This document shows, in pieces, positions 52,266 through 60,291 of a stretch of 64,000 bases of DNA; the stretch's first letter is position 1; every line of letters begins with the position of its first letter. The notes beneath the pieces were generated by a model. The model had not been told where the DNA came from. It saw only the letters and a list, made by a program, of their open reading frames with translations, and did no database searches. The stretch is from assembly GCA_022821805.1 (NCBI GenBank), contig JAJECX010000044.1:62001-126000 (forward strand), read 5' to 3'. The translations under genes and the position numbers were made by a program. Source of the stretch: Anaerolineae bacterium (GTDB taxonomy: Bacteria; Chloroflexota; Anaerolineae; Aggregatilineales; Phototrophicaceae).

Positions 52266-53441
52266 TTGCCAAAGCTGAACTGTACGCGTACCGGGCTGGC
52301 AACGCTTTTGATTATGGCGATTTTCCTCGCATCGGGCTGCGTTGGCGCGCGCATGGGTGTAAGCTGGCCTTCGGTCGGCTTGATCACCGTAAACGGCGAA
52401 GAGAATATAGCCCTGGCGTACAACAATAATATCGCCCTACTAAACCCCGCCAATGGCGCGCCCCTTCGCTTGATTAATCCGATTAGCGGGCAAGCCATGC
52501 TCGATAGCGAAAACAATCCCCGCAGTTGGATTCTGCACGGGTCCGATAATGAAGGCGCGCAATTCTACAGCCTGCCCGTCATTGTGGATGATGAGACGAT
52601 GCTAGCCGCCGCTAACAATGGGAGACTGCTCAAATTGGATTCGGTCCTGCTGGAGGCAACGCAGTCTATCACGCTGGCGGACAAGGTAGTCGCTAATACG
52701 CTCGAAGCGGACGGCATACTCTACGTGCCATATCAAAACGGCGGGCTGAGCGCTCGTTCAATCGTGGATTATCGCGAAATCTGGCGCTTCCATACCGAGG
52801 AAGGCATCTGGGCGACGCCGCTCTTGGTAGGCGAAATGGTGGCCGTATCTTCGATTGACCATCATTTGTACGCGGTCGACCGCAGCAGCGGGCATCGCAT
52901 TTGGTCGGTCGATTTGGGCGGGAGCGTGGCCTCGACGCCACTCTTGGCCAACAATCGCCTTTATGTCGGCAGCTTCAACAAGAGCTTCTTTGAAATTTCG
53001 CTCGACGGCGAGATTCTCAGTCGATACGACACGCAGAACTGGGTATGGGGCACGCCGTCGATAGACGAAAGAGGCGTCGTTTACGTTGCCGACCTGAGCG
53101 GTTACGTCCATGCGCTTGATTCGGAGCGGAATCTTTCGGAGATTTGGTCCAATCAGGTCGCGGAGCGGGGCATACGAGCGGGACCCATTGTGTATTTGGA
53201 CCGGGTTGTCGTGGCATCGCGCGACGGACGGGTGTACTGGCTGGACAGGCGAGACGGCGCGCTTATCAACTCAAGGGAAATTGACAACCGTCCGGAACTG
53301 CTGGGCGATATGCTGTTGCTGGAGCCGAGCGCAACCTTAAACATTGATGTACCGCTGCTGATCGTTTCTTCAGTCGATGAAGGTCGATTGCTGATCGCCT
53401 TTGAGGTCGATGGGCGGCAAGCCTGGGTTTATCCGCGGTAA
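52266..53441 (+). CDS. PQQ-repeat (BamB-like) beta-propeller lipoprotein
   Basis: A 391-residue predicted lipoprotein. A hydrophobic signal (LATLLIMAIFLASGC) ends in a lipobox with C25. The rest holds PQQ-type propeller blades (YREIWRFHTEEGIWATPLLV, LYAVDRSSGHRIWSVDLGGS, VHALDSERNLSEIWSNQVAE), with the W-x-x-x-x-G pattern. The start is TTG 52266 with AAGGAG 6 nt upstream. Propellers of this kind scaffold envelope assembly, as BamB does, or bind substrates. It lies between yidD and yidC, where no such gene is normally found, so a link to membrane-protein insertion is a reasonable inference. Confidence 0.85.
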   Translation: MPKLNCTRTGLATLLIMAIFLASGCVGARMGVSWPSVGLITVNGEENIALAYNNNIALLNPANGAPLRLINPISGQAMLDSENNPRSWILHGSDNEGAQFYSLPVIVDDETMLAAANNGRLLKLDSVLLEATQSITLADKVVANTLEADGILYVPYQNGGLSARSIVDYREIWRFHTEEGIWATPLLVGEMVAVSSIDHHLYAVDRSSGHRIWSVDLGGSVASTPLLANNRLYVGSFNKSFFEISLDGEILSRYDTQNWVWGTPSIDERGVVYVADLSGYVHALDSERNLSEIWSNQVAERGIRAGPIVYLDRVVVASRDGRVYWLDRRDGALINSREIDNRPELLGDMLLLEPSATLNIDVPLLIVSSVDEGRLLIAFEVDGRQAWVYPR

Positions 53442-53464
53442 TCCGCCGACGGGGGCATTACGGA

Positions 53465-54358
53465 ATGTGGGACTTAATCCTGAATCCATTTGTGACCATC
53501 CTGGCTTGGCTTTATGCCGCCTTGAACCAGGATATCGTCCTGGCGATCGTGGTACTCACCGCGATCATCCGTTTCCTGACCTACCCGCTGCTGGCAAAGC
53601 AGCAAGAATCTTCGCGCAGAATGCAGCAGCTTCAACCGCAATTGAAGAAGCTCCAGGACAAATATAAGAACGACAAGGAAAAAATGTCGCAGGCGCAAAT
53701 GAAGCTCTACCGGGAGAACAAAGTGAATCCCGTTGGCGGCTGCTTCCCGATGGTTATTCAGTTTCCTATTTTGATTGGTCTGTATCAGGCGATCTTCTTT
53801 GCGCTGGCCGCCACGCCCTTCCAACTGGTCGACCTGTCGGAACGGCTGCTGATACCAGGCTTGGATTCACTGATCCCGCTGCAGCGGATGTGGACGCCGA
53901 TTCCCCAGCTGGCTTCAATTCTGCCCGAGTTGGACCTGACCCTGGCGCCGACAGAGAATCCCCATTATTCGCTGATTCTTCCGCTGCTGGTGTTGATCAC
54001 CACCTGGGCGCAGCAAAAACTTACGATGATGACCACCAAGCAGAAGTCAAACAAGGACGATGACGAAGAAGACGAAAAGCCGCGCGGCGGGCAGGCGCAG
54101 ATGATGCAAAGCATGACGACAATCATGCCGATTATGTTTGGCTTTTTCTCCTTGACGTTCTCAGTCGGGTTGTCGGTATATTTTGTAACGTCAAACGTGA
54201 TAGGCATCGTGCAATATAGTCCGCAGGGTCGAAATGTCCTGGACAAAGTGTTTCGCAGCAAGAAGACCGATGAAGCGCCGGTAGAGATCGAGCTCGACGA
54301 TGATGTGCCGGCGAAAAAGCCGCGAAAACGCAGAAAAAAGAAACCGCGCAAGAGATAA
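53465..54358 (+). CDS. yidC: Membrane protein insertase YidC/Oxa1 (short type)
   Basis: A 297-residue insertase with about five TM segments and no large periplasmic domain, as in Gram-positive SpoIIIJ and Chloroflexota. R36 in LTAIIRFLTYPL is the conserved groove arginine. A cytoplasmic coiled region (MQQLQPQLKKLQDKYKNDKE) follows, then the CFPMVIQFPILIGLYQAI helix. An acidic cytoplasmic loop (KDDDEEDEKPRGG) is present between the last TM segments. The C-terminus is a strongly basic tail (KKPRKRRKKKPRKR) suited to ribosome contact. It is followed by jag. Confidence 0.95.
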   Translation: MWDLILNPFVTILAWLYAALNQDIVLAIVVLTAIIRFLTYPLLAKQQESSRRMQQLQPQLKKLQDKYKNDKEKMSQAQMKLYRENKVNPVGGCFPMVIQFPILIGLYQAIFFALAATPFQLVDLSERLLIPGLDSLIPLQRMWTPIPQLASILPELDLTLAPTENPHYSLILPLLVLITTWAQQKLTMMTTKQKSNKDDDEEDEKPRGGQAQMMQSMTTIMPIMFGFFSLTFSVGLSVYFVTSNVIGIVQYSPQGRNVLDKVFRSKKTDEAPVEIELDDDVPAKKPRKRRKKKPRKR

Positions 54359-54398
54359 GCTGTTGCCACGGTTGCATCACAAACATAGGACTTGAACC

Positions 54399-55136
54399 AT
54401 GGAAATGATCGAAGTAACCGCCAATTCTGTCGATGCGGCGATCAGCAAAGGATTGGCTGAACTCAATGCGACGCCCGGCGATGTGATGATCGAAGTGCTC
54501 GAAGAGCCTAACACCGGCTTGTTCGGGTTTGGGGCGCGTGAGGCGCGCGTCAGAATCGTATTGATCGGACGGCGTAAAGCCGAGGAGCGCGAAGAAACCG
54601 TAGAAGAGGCGCGCAAGGAGCCCGATGCGCAAGAAAGTTTCCCCTTGCCGGCAGTGTCCGAGGATGAAATGGACGAAGACGCCGTCGTGGGTCGACAAGT
54701 GCTGGTCGAACTCCTGGAGAAAATGCGGATTGACGCCCAGGTCAATGTTCATCGCGCCGATGACGATGATGAAGAGGATCCGCACTGGATGCTTAATGTC
54801 TCTGGCAAGCATATCAATCGCCTGATTGGACGCCGCGGCGAGACTCTTTCCTGTTTGCAGCATGTCGTGCGCCTGATATGCAGCCGCCGCTTGGAAAGGC
54901 GCGCTAACGTCATCGTTGATGTGGCCGGCTACAAGACCGGCAGATCCAAACGACTGCGCGGCTTGGCGCAGCGAATGGCAAAGCAGGCGGTGCAGCAAGG
55001 ACGCACGATCACGCTCGAGCCAATGCACGCCAATGAGCGGCGCATCATTCACTTGACGCTGCGCGGAAGGCAAGATGTATTGACACGAAGCGTCGGCGAA
55101 GGCCGGACGCGGAAAGTCACCATCGTTCCCCAATAG
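54399..55136 (+). CDS. jag: SpoIIIJ-associated RNA-binding protein Jag/KhpB
   Basis: A 245-residue RNA-binding protein. The Jag-N domain is at ~1-50 (VDAAISKGLAELNATPGDVM, EEPNTGLFGFGAREARV). An acidic linker is at ~65-100, the KH domain at ~100-170 (HINRLIGRRGETLSCLQHVV) and the R3H domain at ~175-245 (PMHANERRIIHLTLRGRQDV, with R-x-x-x-H). It follows yidC by 40 nt as usual. Relatives (KhpB) bind small RNAs and affect cell division and elongation. Confidence 0.95.
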   Translation: MEMIEVTANSVDAAISKGLAELNATPGDVMIEVLEEPNTGLFGFGAREARVRIVLIGRRKAEEREETVEEARKEPDAQESFPLPAVSEDEMDEDAVVGRQVLVELLEKMRIDAQVNVHRADDDDEEDPHWMLNVSGKHINRLIGRRGETLSCLQHVVRLICSRRLERRANVIVDVAGYKTGRSKRLRGLAQRMAKQAVQQGRTITLEPMHANERRIIHLTLRGRQDVLTRSVGEGRTRKVTIVPQ

Positions 55137-55223
55137 GCGCTCATTCTCAGACTTGCAGCAGGCAAACGGCGAATTTATGCGCCTCCATGTCGCGGCGCGC
55201 ATCCCCCAAGGTGAGCAAACGCC

Positions 55224-56072
55224 TTGACAACAGAAATCGATGTTTTGTTGATCGGTCACATGACGGTTGACCTGGTTGCCGAAGGGCGCATGCTGGGCGG
55301 AACCGTCTCCTATGCCGCGCCAACCTACGCTGCTTTCGGTCGCCGAGTGGGCATACTGACCAGCGCCGCATCTGATGAACCGCTTCTGGAGCGCTTGTGG
55401 GCGCATGGCGATGTGGTTGCGCTGCCAAGCGAGCATTCGCTGACATATGAAAATCTGTACAGCGAGAGTGGTCGGCAGCAGTTCGTGCGGGCAAAAGCCA
55501 GTCCCATCACTTTCGATGACGTGCCAAATGCATGGAAGGCCGCGCCCTGCGTCCATCTCGGCCCGCTGGCTGCGGAGATCAACCCGCTGGAGATGGCGCG
55601 AGGATTTCCCAATGCGACAATCATGTTGACCCTGCAAGGCATGCTGCGCCGCTGGGACGCCGACGGCTTGGTCAAATTTCGGCGCTGGTTTGACGAAGAT
55701 GCGCTGCGCCTCATCGACATCGTCGTCTACAGCGAGGAGGACGTCAACCAATTTCCCCAACTGACTGAGGAAATTCGCCGCATATGCAAGCACGTGGTGG
55801 TGACAAACGGACGAAACGGCGGTACATATCACCACGCTGGCGACGCGATTTCATACGACAGCATTCCGGTAGAGCCGCGGGACTTAACGGGCGCGGGCGA
55901 TGTCTTCGCCGCATCGCTCTTGGGCTCGCTGCCGGCCGTGGGCGGCGATGTTGCAAAGGCAGTGCGATTGGCGGGCAAGCTGGCCGCCTGCTCGGTGACG
56001 CGCGCGGGGATGGAAAGCGCGCCGACCAAAGCGGAAATCGCCCGCGAACTGCGCAATCTAGCGGAGGAGTAA
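55224..56072 (+). CDS. PfkB-family sugar/nucleoside kinase
   Basis: A 282-residue ribokinase-fold kinase. DVLLIGHMTVDLV at the N-terminus and GGTVSYAAPTYAAFG form the substrate pocket. The C-terminal signature DLTGAGDVFAASLL (220-233) contains the anion hole and catalytic D226. It is slightly short for the family and has a reduced N-terminal lid. It starts at TTG 55224 with AAGGTGAG upstream. Its stop is 3 nt before an amidohydrolase gene, implying coexpression. The substrate (a sugar, nucleoside or cofactor precursor) cannot be read from sequence. Confidence 0.87.
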   Translation: MTTEIDVLLIGHMTVDLVAEGRMLGGTVSYAAPTYAAFGRRVGILTSAASDEPLLERLWAHGDVVALPSEHSLTYENLYSESGRQQFVRAKASPITFDDVPNAWKAAPCVHLGPLAAEINPLEMARGFPNATIMLTLQGMLRRWDADGLVKFRRWFDEDALRLIDIVVYSEEDVNQFPQLTEEIRRICKHVVVTNGRNGGTYHHAGDAISYDSIPVEPRDLTGAGDVFAASLLGSLPAVGGDVAKAVRLAGKLAACSVTRAGMESAPTKAEIARELRNLAEE

Positions 56073-56075
56073 ACA

Positions 56076-57677
56076 ATGATTCACTCCATTCTTCTCAACG
56101 GAAATATAATCACGCTCGACCAATTGCGGCCCCGCGTAAGCGCGCTGGCGATCAGTTATGGCCGAGTGGTCGCCCTTGGCGCCGATCCCGAGATGCAGCG
56201 ACTGGCGACTGCGAATACATCAGTGGTCAATTTGGACGGTAAAACAGTCATTCCAGGTCTGACCGACGCGCACTTGCATTGGGAAGCGCAGGCGCGGTCG
56301 ATGCGTTCCGTCAACGTATTTGAGGTTCCCGAAAAAGCAGTTGCGGTCGAGCGGGTGCGGGAGCGCGTCAGCGAAACCGCCGCCGGCGAATGGATCCAGG
56401 GACAAGGCTGGGCGCAAGATCTGTGGACTGATCGCGCCTTCCCGAGCAAAGCCGATCTGGACGCGGTCGCGCCGCATCATCCAGTTTATCTGAGCGCCAA
56501 AAGCGGCCATGCCGCCTGGGTCAATTCAGCCGCATTAAAACGCGCCGGCGTCTCAGGCGGCGACGGCGATCCCGAAGGCGGGCAGATTTTGCGCGATTCG
56601 GCGGGCGCGCCGACCGGCATTCTGCTTGAGACCGCGATGGATCTAGTTAGCGAGCGGATTCCGAATCCGACGAGTGATCAGCTGGCAGATATGATGCTGG
56701 AAGCGCAGGAACATGCTTTGCGCTGCGGCATCACCATGATTCACGACTTTGACGAACCCTCCTGCTTAGCCGCGCTGCAAATCCTTCGAGAACGTGGCGC
56801 TCTTTCGCTGCGCGTGGTGAAGCAAGTCAATCAGCGATGGTTGGATGCCGCTCTTGATTCGGGCTTACGCAGCGGATTCGGCGACGACTGGATCCGCATC
56901 GGCGCGCTCAAGCTCTTCGCCGACGGCGCCTTGGGACCCAAAACGGCGCTGATGTTCGAGCCATACCAGGGTGAACCCGACAACTACGGCATGGCCGTCG
57001 TCGACAAGGAAGAAATGATAGAGTACGTCAGCCGAGCCAGTGCATTCGGTTTGCCCTCAAGCATCCACGCCATCGGCGACAAAGCGGTGCATGACGCATT
57101 GGATGTATTCGAAACTGTGCGCCGGGAAGAAGCGCAGCGGGGCGAAACGCCTGCCGAACGCCGCCACCGCATAGAGCATGTGCAGATCATCCATCCGCAA
57201 GACGCGAGCCGCCTCGCAGACCTGGATGTGATCGCATCCATGCAGCCCATCCACGCTACATCCGACATGATCACCGCCGATCGTTATTGGGGAGAACGAA
57301 CGGCTTACGCCTATAATCCGCGCCTGCAATTGGATCAAGGCGCGCGCCTGGCATTTGGATCGGATGCGCCGGTGGAGCCGCTCAACCCGTTTCTCGGCAT
57401 CCATGCCGCCGTGACGCGCCAGCGTGATGGCCGACCGTCCGGCGGCTGGCATCCGGCGGCGCGACTAAATCTGCGCGAATCCTTGCTCGGCTTCACGCAA
57501 GGACCAGCATACGCCGCCGGCATGGAAGACCGCTTGGGCAAATTGGACGAAGGCTTTCTCGCCGACCTGGTCGCGCTGGATCGCGACATATACCAGGTTG
57601 AGCCCGAGGAAATCCTCGAGCTCAAAGTCTTGGGCGCGATGGTTGGCGGCGAGTGGCGCTTCCGCGATTTCGACTAG
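56076..57677 (+). CDS. YtcJ-like amidohydrolase (amidohydrolase_3 family)
   Basis: A 533-residue metal-dependent hydrolase. The beta strand before the barrel is VIPGLTDAHLHWE, with metal ligands H66 and H68. Later ligands are in SSIHAIGDKAVHDAL and RIEHVQIIHPQD, and the catalytic Asp is in FGSDAPVEPLNP. The C-terminal GKLDEGFLADLVALDRD is the composite beta-sandwich. GGAGGAG upstream is a strong ribosome site. Family members hydrolyse N-substituted formamides and other amides; the exact substrate is unknown. It is coupled to the PfkB kinase gene. Confidence 0.9.
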   Translation: MIHSILLNGNIITLDQLRPRVSALAISYGRVVALGADPEMQRLATANTSVVNLDGKTVIPGLTDAHLHWEAQARSMRSVNVFEVPEKAVAVERVRERVSETAAGEWIQGQGWAQDLWTDRAFPSKADLDAVAPHHPVYLSAKSGHAAWVNSAALKRAGVSGGDGDPEGGQILRDSAGAPTGILLETAMDLVSERIPNPTSDQLADMMLEAQEHALRCGITMIHDFDEPSCLAALQILRERGALSLRVVKQVNQRWLDAALDSGLRSGFGDDWIRIGALKLFADGALGPKTALMFEPYQGEPDNYGMAVVDKEEMIEYVSRASAFGLPSSIHAIGDKAVHDALDVFETVRREEAQRGETPAERRHRIEHVQIIHPQDASRLADLDVIASMQPIHATSDMITADRYWGERTAYAYNPRLQLDQGARLAFGSDAPVEPLNPFLGIHAAVTRQRDGRPSGGWHPAARLNLRESLLGFTQGPAYAAGMEDRLGKLDEGFLADLVALDRDIYQVEPEEILELKVLGAMVGGEWRFRDFD

Positions 57678-57696
57678 GCGAGCGGACAGCGTCGAC

Positions 57697-58332
57697 TTAG
57701 CTAAACGCAGCGGTGCTGAAGACCACGCGGAACGGCACGCAGTAAATGACGACGCTGCGGTACTGGCTCAGGTCGACATCCGCTGGCACATCGTAGTTCT
57801 GATTTCCCACATTGCCTTTTAGCGCGCCGAGATGGATTTCGTTTGCGCCGAGACCGGCGAAGGTGCTGGTCGGCGCTTCCGTTGACAAGTAAACATGCAG
57901 GTCCGGTCCATTTTTCGAGCGGAAGTCCTCGAAGCGCAAAACGCGGTCCCCGTCCGGAAGTTCGTAGATTGTCGCGCTGCCTTCGGCGCCGTGAATCGGA
58001 TCAATGTCGATGAAGGATCCCATCAAGAGCGCCGTCGGTTCATCGGGCATATCGGGCGGCATCGCCTGCTCCGCGTCTGGCACGACAGTGTCTGCGCCGC
58101 TCTGGGCAATTGCGGTGTCTTCCACCATTTTGCGGGTAGACATCGCCATGTCGATCAGCGCCTGTTTCTGCTCCTCGGGCATGTTTGCGACAGCCTGGCG
58201 CTGCTCATCGGTAAGCCCGGGGAAGGCTTCGTTCACCTCGCGATTGACGAAATAAAGCCAGGGTTTCGTAACTGCCAATCCAGCAGCGACGACCACGACC
58301 AGTACGATAATGAGCAGCGCCTTAGTCTTCAT
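57697..58332 (-). CDS. DM13-domain protein with N-terminal membrane anchor
   Basis: A 211-residue extracytoplasmic protein. A signal-anchor (LLIIVLVVVVAAGLAV, ~6-22) is followed by a helical region with a repeat-like EQRQAVANMPEEQKQALIDM. The C-terminal DM13 domain (~100-205) has GSFIDIDPIHGAEGSATIYE, NGPDLHVYLS, LGALKGNVGNQNYDVP and VVIYCVPFRVVFS with its single conserved Cys. DM13 is proposed to be a redox/electron-transfer module. ATG 58332 has GGGAGAG 8 nt upstream; an in-frame upstream extension is unsupported. It is divergent from the thiol peroxidase gene tpx, which fits a redox context. Confidence 0.85.
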   Translation of the reverse strand: MKTKALLIIVLVVVVAAGLAVTKPWLYFVNREVNEAFPGLTDEQRQAVANMPEEQKQALIDMAMSTRKMVEDTAIAQSGADTVVPDAEQAMPPDMPDEPTALLMGSFIDIDPIHGAEGSATIYELPDGDRVLRFEDFRSKNGPDLHVYLSTEAPTSTFAGLGANEIHLGALKGNVGNQNYDVPADVDLSQYRSVVIYCVPFRVVFSTAAFS

Positions 58333-58381
58333 ACAGTTTCTCTCCCATCTGTTTGGATGCGTATATCTCCACTTTATCACC

Positions 58382-58409
58382 TTGATAGCGATATTGTTGC
58401 GCCTATAAT
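58382..58409 (+). promoter_or_regulatory. Predicted promoter of tpx, overlapping AT-rich GATAAT-like hexamers
   Basis: TTGATA (58382-58387), 16 nt, TATAAT (58404-58409). The -10 box is the first of three GATAAT-like hexamers (TATAAT, TCTAAT, GATAAT to 58421), similar to Fur/PerR boxes, so iron- or peroxide-responsive control is possible. Confidence 0.65.
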
Positions 58410-58468
58410 TCTAATGATAATTGATCCGAATGAAGAAAATCATTACAGAAGATGAAGGAGATGGGAAG

Positions 58469-58975
58469 ATGACGCGCAAAGGATTGATGGTCGGCGACAA
58501 TGAACATCAGGTGCAAAACGATATGTTGGCGATCGGGTCAGAGGCGCCCGACTTCGCTTTGATCGCCAATGACTTGAGCAGCAAGTCGCTGGCCGATTAC
58601 GCCGGCAAAGTCAAGGTGATCAGCGTGATCCCCTCGATCGACACCGGCGTCTGCGCTGATCAGACGCGCCGCTTTAACGTTGAGGCGGCCAGCCTTGACG
58701 ACACGGTTGTGCTGACAGTCAGCGCCGATATGCCATTTGCCTTGGGCCGATTCTGCGGCGCTGAAGGCATCGACAATACAGAGACGCTTTCAACGCAGCG
58801 CGACATGGCATTCGCCGATGACTACGGCGTGCACGACACCGAGTGGCGGATTTGCCAGCGAGCCGTATTTGTGCTCGATCGCGACAATATCGTGCGGCAT
58901 GCGGAATACGTGCCGATTATTGGGAACGAGGTGGATTACGGCGCCGCGCTTGCCAAAGCGAAGGGGCTGGCGTAA
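58469..58975 (+). CDS. tpx: Thiol peroxidase (Tpx, atypical 2-Cys peroxiredoxin)
   Basis: A 169-residue peroxiredoxin that reduces H2O2 and alkyl hydroperoxides using thioredoxin. The peroxidatic Cys is C62 in PSIDTGVCADQTRRFN (T59 supports it) and the resolving Cys is C96 in GRFCGAEGI. SADMPFALGRFC is the family linker. It starts at ATG 58469 with AAGGAG 8 nt upstream; the frame is open 16 codons further back without family similarity. A promoter with Fur/PerR-like hexamers lies upstream. The M29 peptidase gene follows after 27 nt. Confidence 0.95.
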   Translation: MTRKGLMVGDNEHQVQNDMLAIGSEAPDFALIANDLSSKSLADYAGKVKVISVIPSIDTGVCADQTRRFNVEAASLDDTVVLTVSADMPFALGRFCGAEGIDNTETLSTQRDMAFADDYGVHDTEWRICQRAVFVLDRDNIVRHAEYVPIIGNEVDYGAALAKAKGLA

Positions 58976-59002
58976 CACATCGCAGCGTTAGAAAGGAGCG
59001 GC

Positions 59003-60106
59003 ATGAGCGATCAACGACGGCGCAAGCTGGCAAATCTGCTGGTCAACTACTCGACCCAAGTGCAGCCGGGCGATTGGGTTGGGATTCTAGGCGAGTTCAG
59101 TTCGCTGCCGATCTTGAGAGATGTGCACGAAGCTGTGCTTGATGCCGGCGGTCACCCCAGCCTGCTGATCGGCGACGATCAGATGCAGCGCTGCTTCCTG
59201 CGAAATGCCAACGACGAGCAGATCAAATGGATCGACCCCAGCCTGAAGCTATTCACGGAAAAAGGCGATGTCTACATCCGTGTCGGCGCGCCGGAAAACA
59301 CGCGGGCGATGAGCAACATCAGCGCGGGCCGAATGCAAACGTGGCGGGCGGCGCAGAGCGAGATCCTGCAGACGCGCCTTGAACGCTCGGCGCGCGGTGA
59401 ATTTCGCTGGGTGGGCGCGCTTTATCCGACGCAGGCGAGCGCCCAGGAAGCCAATATGAGCTTCGAAGAGTATGAAGACTTCGTCTATGGCGCCTGCTTC
59501 TGCGATGCCGATGATCCAGCCGCCGAGTGGCGCAAGCTAAGCGCGATGCAGCAGCAAAAGGTGGATTACCTGGCTGGCAAGAGCCACATCAAACTGCGCG
59601 GACCGAATATCGACCTCGAGCTGAGCATCGTCGACCGCGCTTTCATCAACAGCGATGGCCGACGGAATATGCCGAGCGGCGAGATCTTCACCGGTCCGGT
59701 AGAAGACAGCGTGAATGGCTGGGTGCGCTTCAGCTATCCGGCGATCGTCGGCGGTCGAGCCGTCAGCGGCATCGAATTGCGCTTCGCCGATGGCAAAGTA
59801 AGCGATGCGTCTGCCGAGATGAACGAAGACTTGCTGCACGCGCAATTGGATACCGATGCTGGCGCGCGCTACTTGGGCGAATTCGCCATTGGCGCCAACT
59901 TCGGCATTGATCGCTTCACCGGCATGATCCTCTATGACGAAAAGATCGGCGGCACCATCCACATAGCAATCGGAATGGGCTATCCCGAGACCGGCAGCCT
60001 CAACAAGAGCGCCGTGCACTGGGACATGATCTGCGATATGCGTGACGACAGCGAGATTCTAGTTGATGACGAGTTGTTCTACCGAAACGGACAGTTCGTC
60101 GTCTAA
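59003..60106 (+). CDS. M29-family aminopeptidase (AmpS-like)
   Basis: A 367-residue metallo-aminopeptidase of thermophilic-type family M29, releasing N-terminal residues from peptides. Expected metal ligands are E227 (NMPSGEIFTGPVEDSVNG), E293 (LGEFAIGANFGI), H320 (GTIHIAIG), and H339 and D341 (SAVHWDMICDM). The N-terminal domain contains LANLLVNYSTQVQPGDWVGI, the usual beginning. AAAGGAG is the ribosome site. Followed by a palindrome and then an intrinsic terminator, so transcription likely ends here. Confidence 0.93.
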   Translation: MSDQRRRKLANLLVNYSTQVQPGDWVGILGEFSSLPILRDVHEAVLDAGGHPSLLIGDDQMQRCFLRNANDEQIKWIDPSLKLFTEKGDVYIRVGAPENTRAMSNISAGRMQTWRAAQSEILQTRLERSARGEFRWVGALYPTQASAQEANMSFEEYEDFVYGACFCDADDPAAEWRKLSAMQQQKVDYLAGKSHIKLRGPNIDLELSIVDRAFINSDGRRNMPSGEIFTGPVEDSVNGWVRFSYPAIVGGRAVSGIELRFADGKVSDASAEMNEDLLHAQLDTDAGARYLGEFAIGANFGIDRFTGMILYDEKIGGTIHIAIGMGYPETGSLNKSAVHWDMICDMRDDSEILVDDELFYRNGQFVV

Positions 60107-60120
60107 CGAGAATATGAGCG

Positions 60121-60148
60121 TTGCCACATGGCGTCGACGCCATGGCAA
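60121..60148. repeat. Near-perfect 28-bp palindrome after the aminopeptidase gene
   Basis: The 16-bp core ATGGCGTCGACGCCAT (60128-60143) is fully palindromic and is flanked by TTGCC/GGCAA with a 2-nt bulge. It lies between the gene end and the terminator at 60178 and is not followed by T. Confidence 0.75.
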
Positions 60149-60177
60149 CTGATCCCGAGATCTACACAAAAACTTAT

Positions 60178-60200
60178 AGTCGCCCTCGGGCGACTTTTTT
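60178..60200 (+). terminator. Intrinsic terminator of the tpx-aminopeptidase unit
   Basis: AGTCGCCC (60178-60185), TC loop, GGGCGACT (60188-60195), then T to 60200. The perfect 8-bp stem and T-run leave little doubt. It separates this unit from the M23 gene, which needs its own promoter. Confidence 0.9.
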
Positions 60201-60291
60201 GCTTGAGAATTCGCAATAGTCGCAATGGCTTTGCCGAATTTCAGCACTTGTACTACTATGCCCGTAATCCGAGCCGAACGAGGTGCAACGC

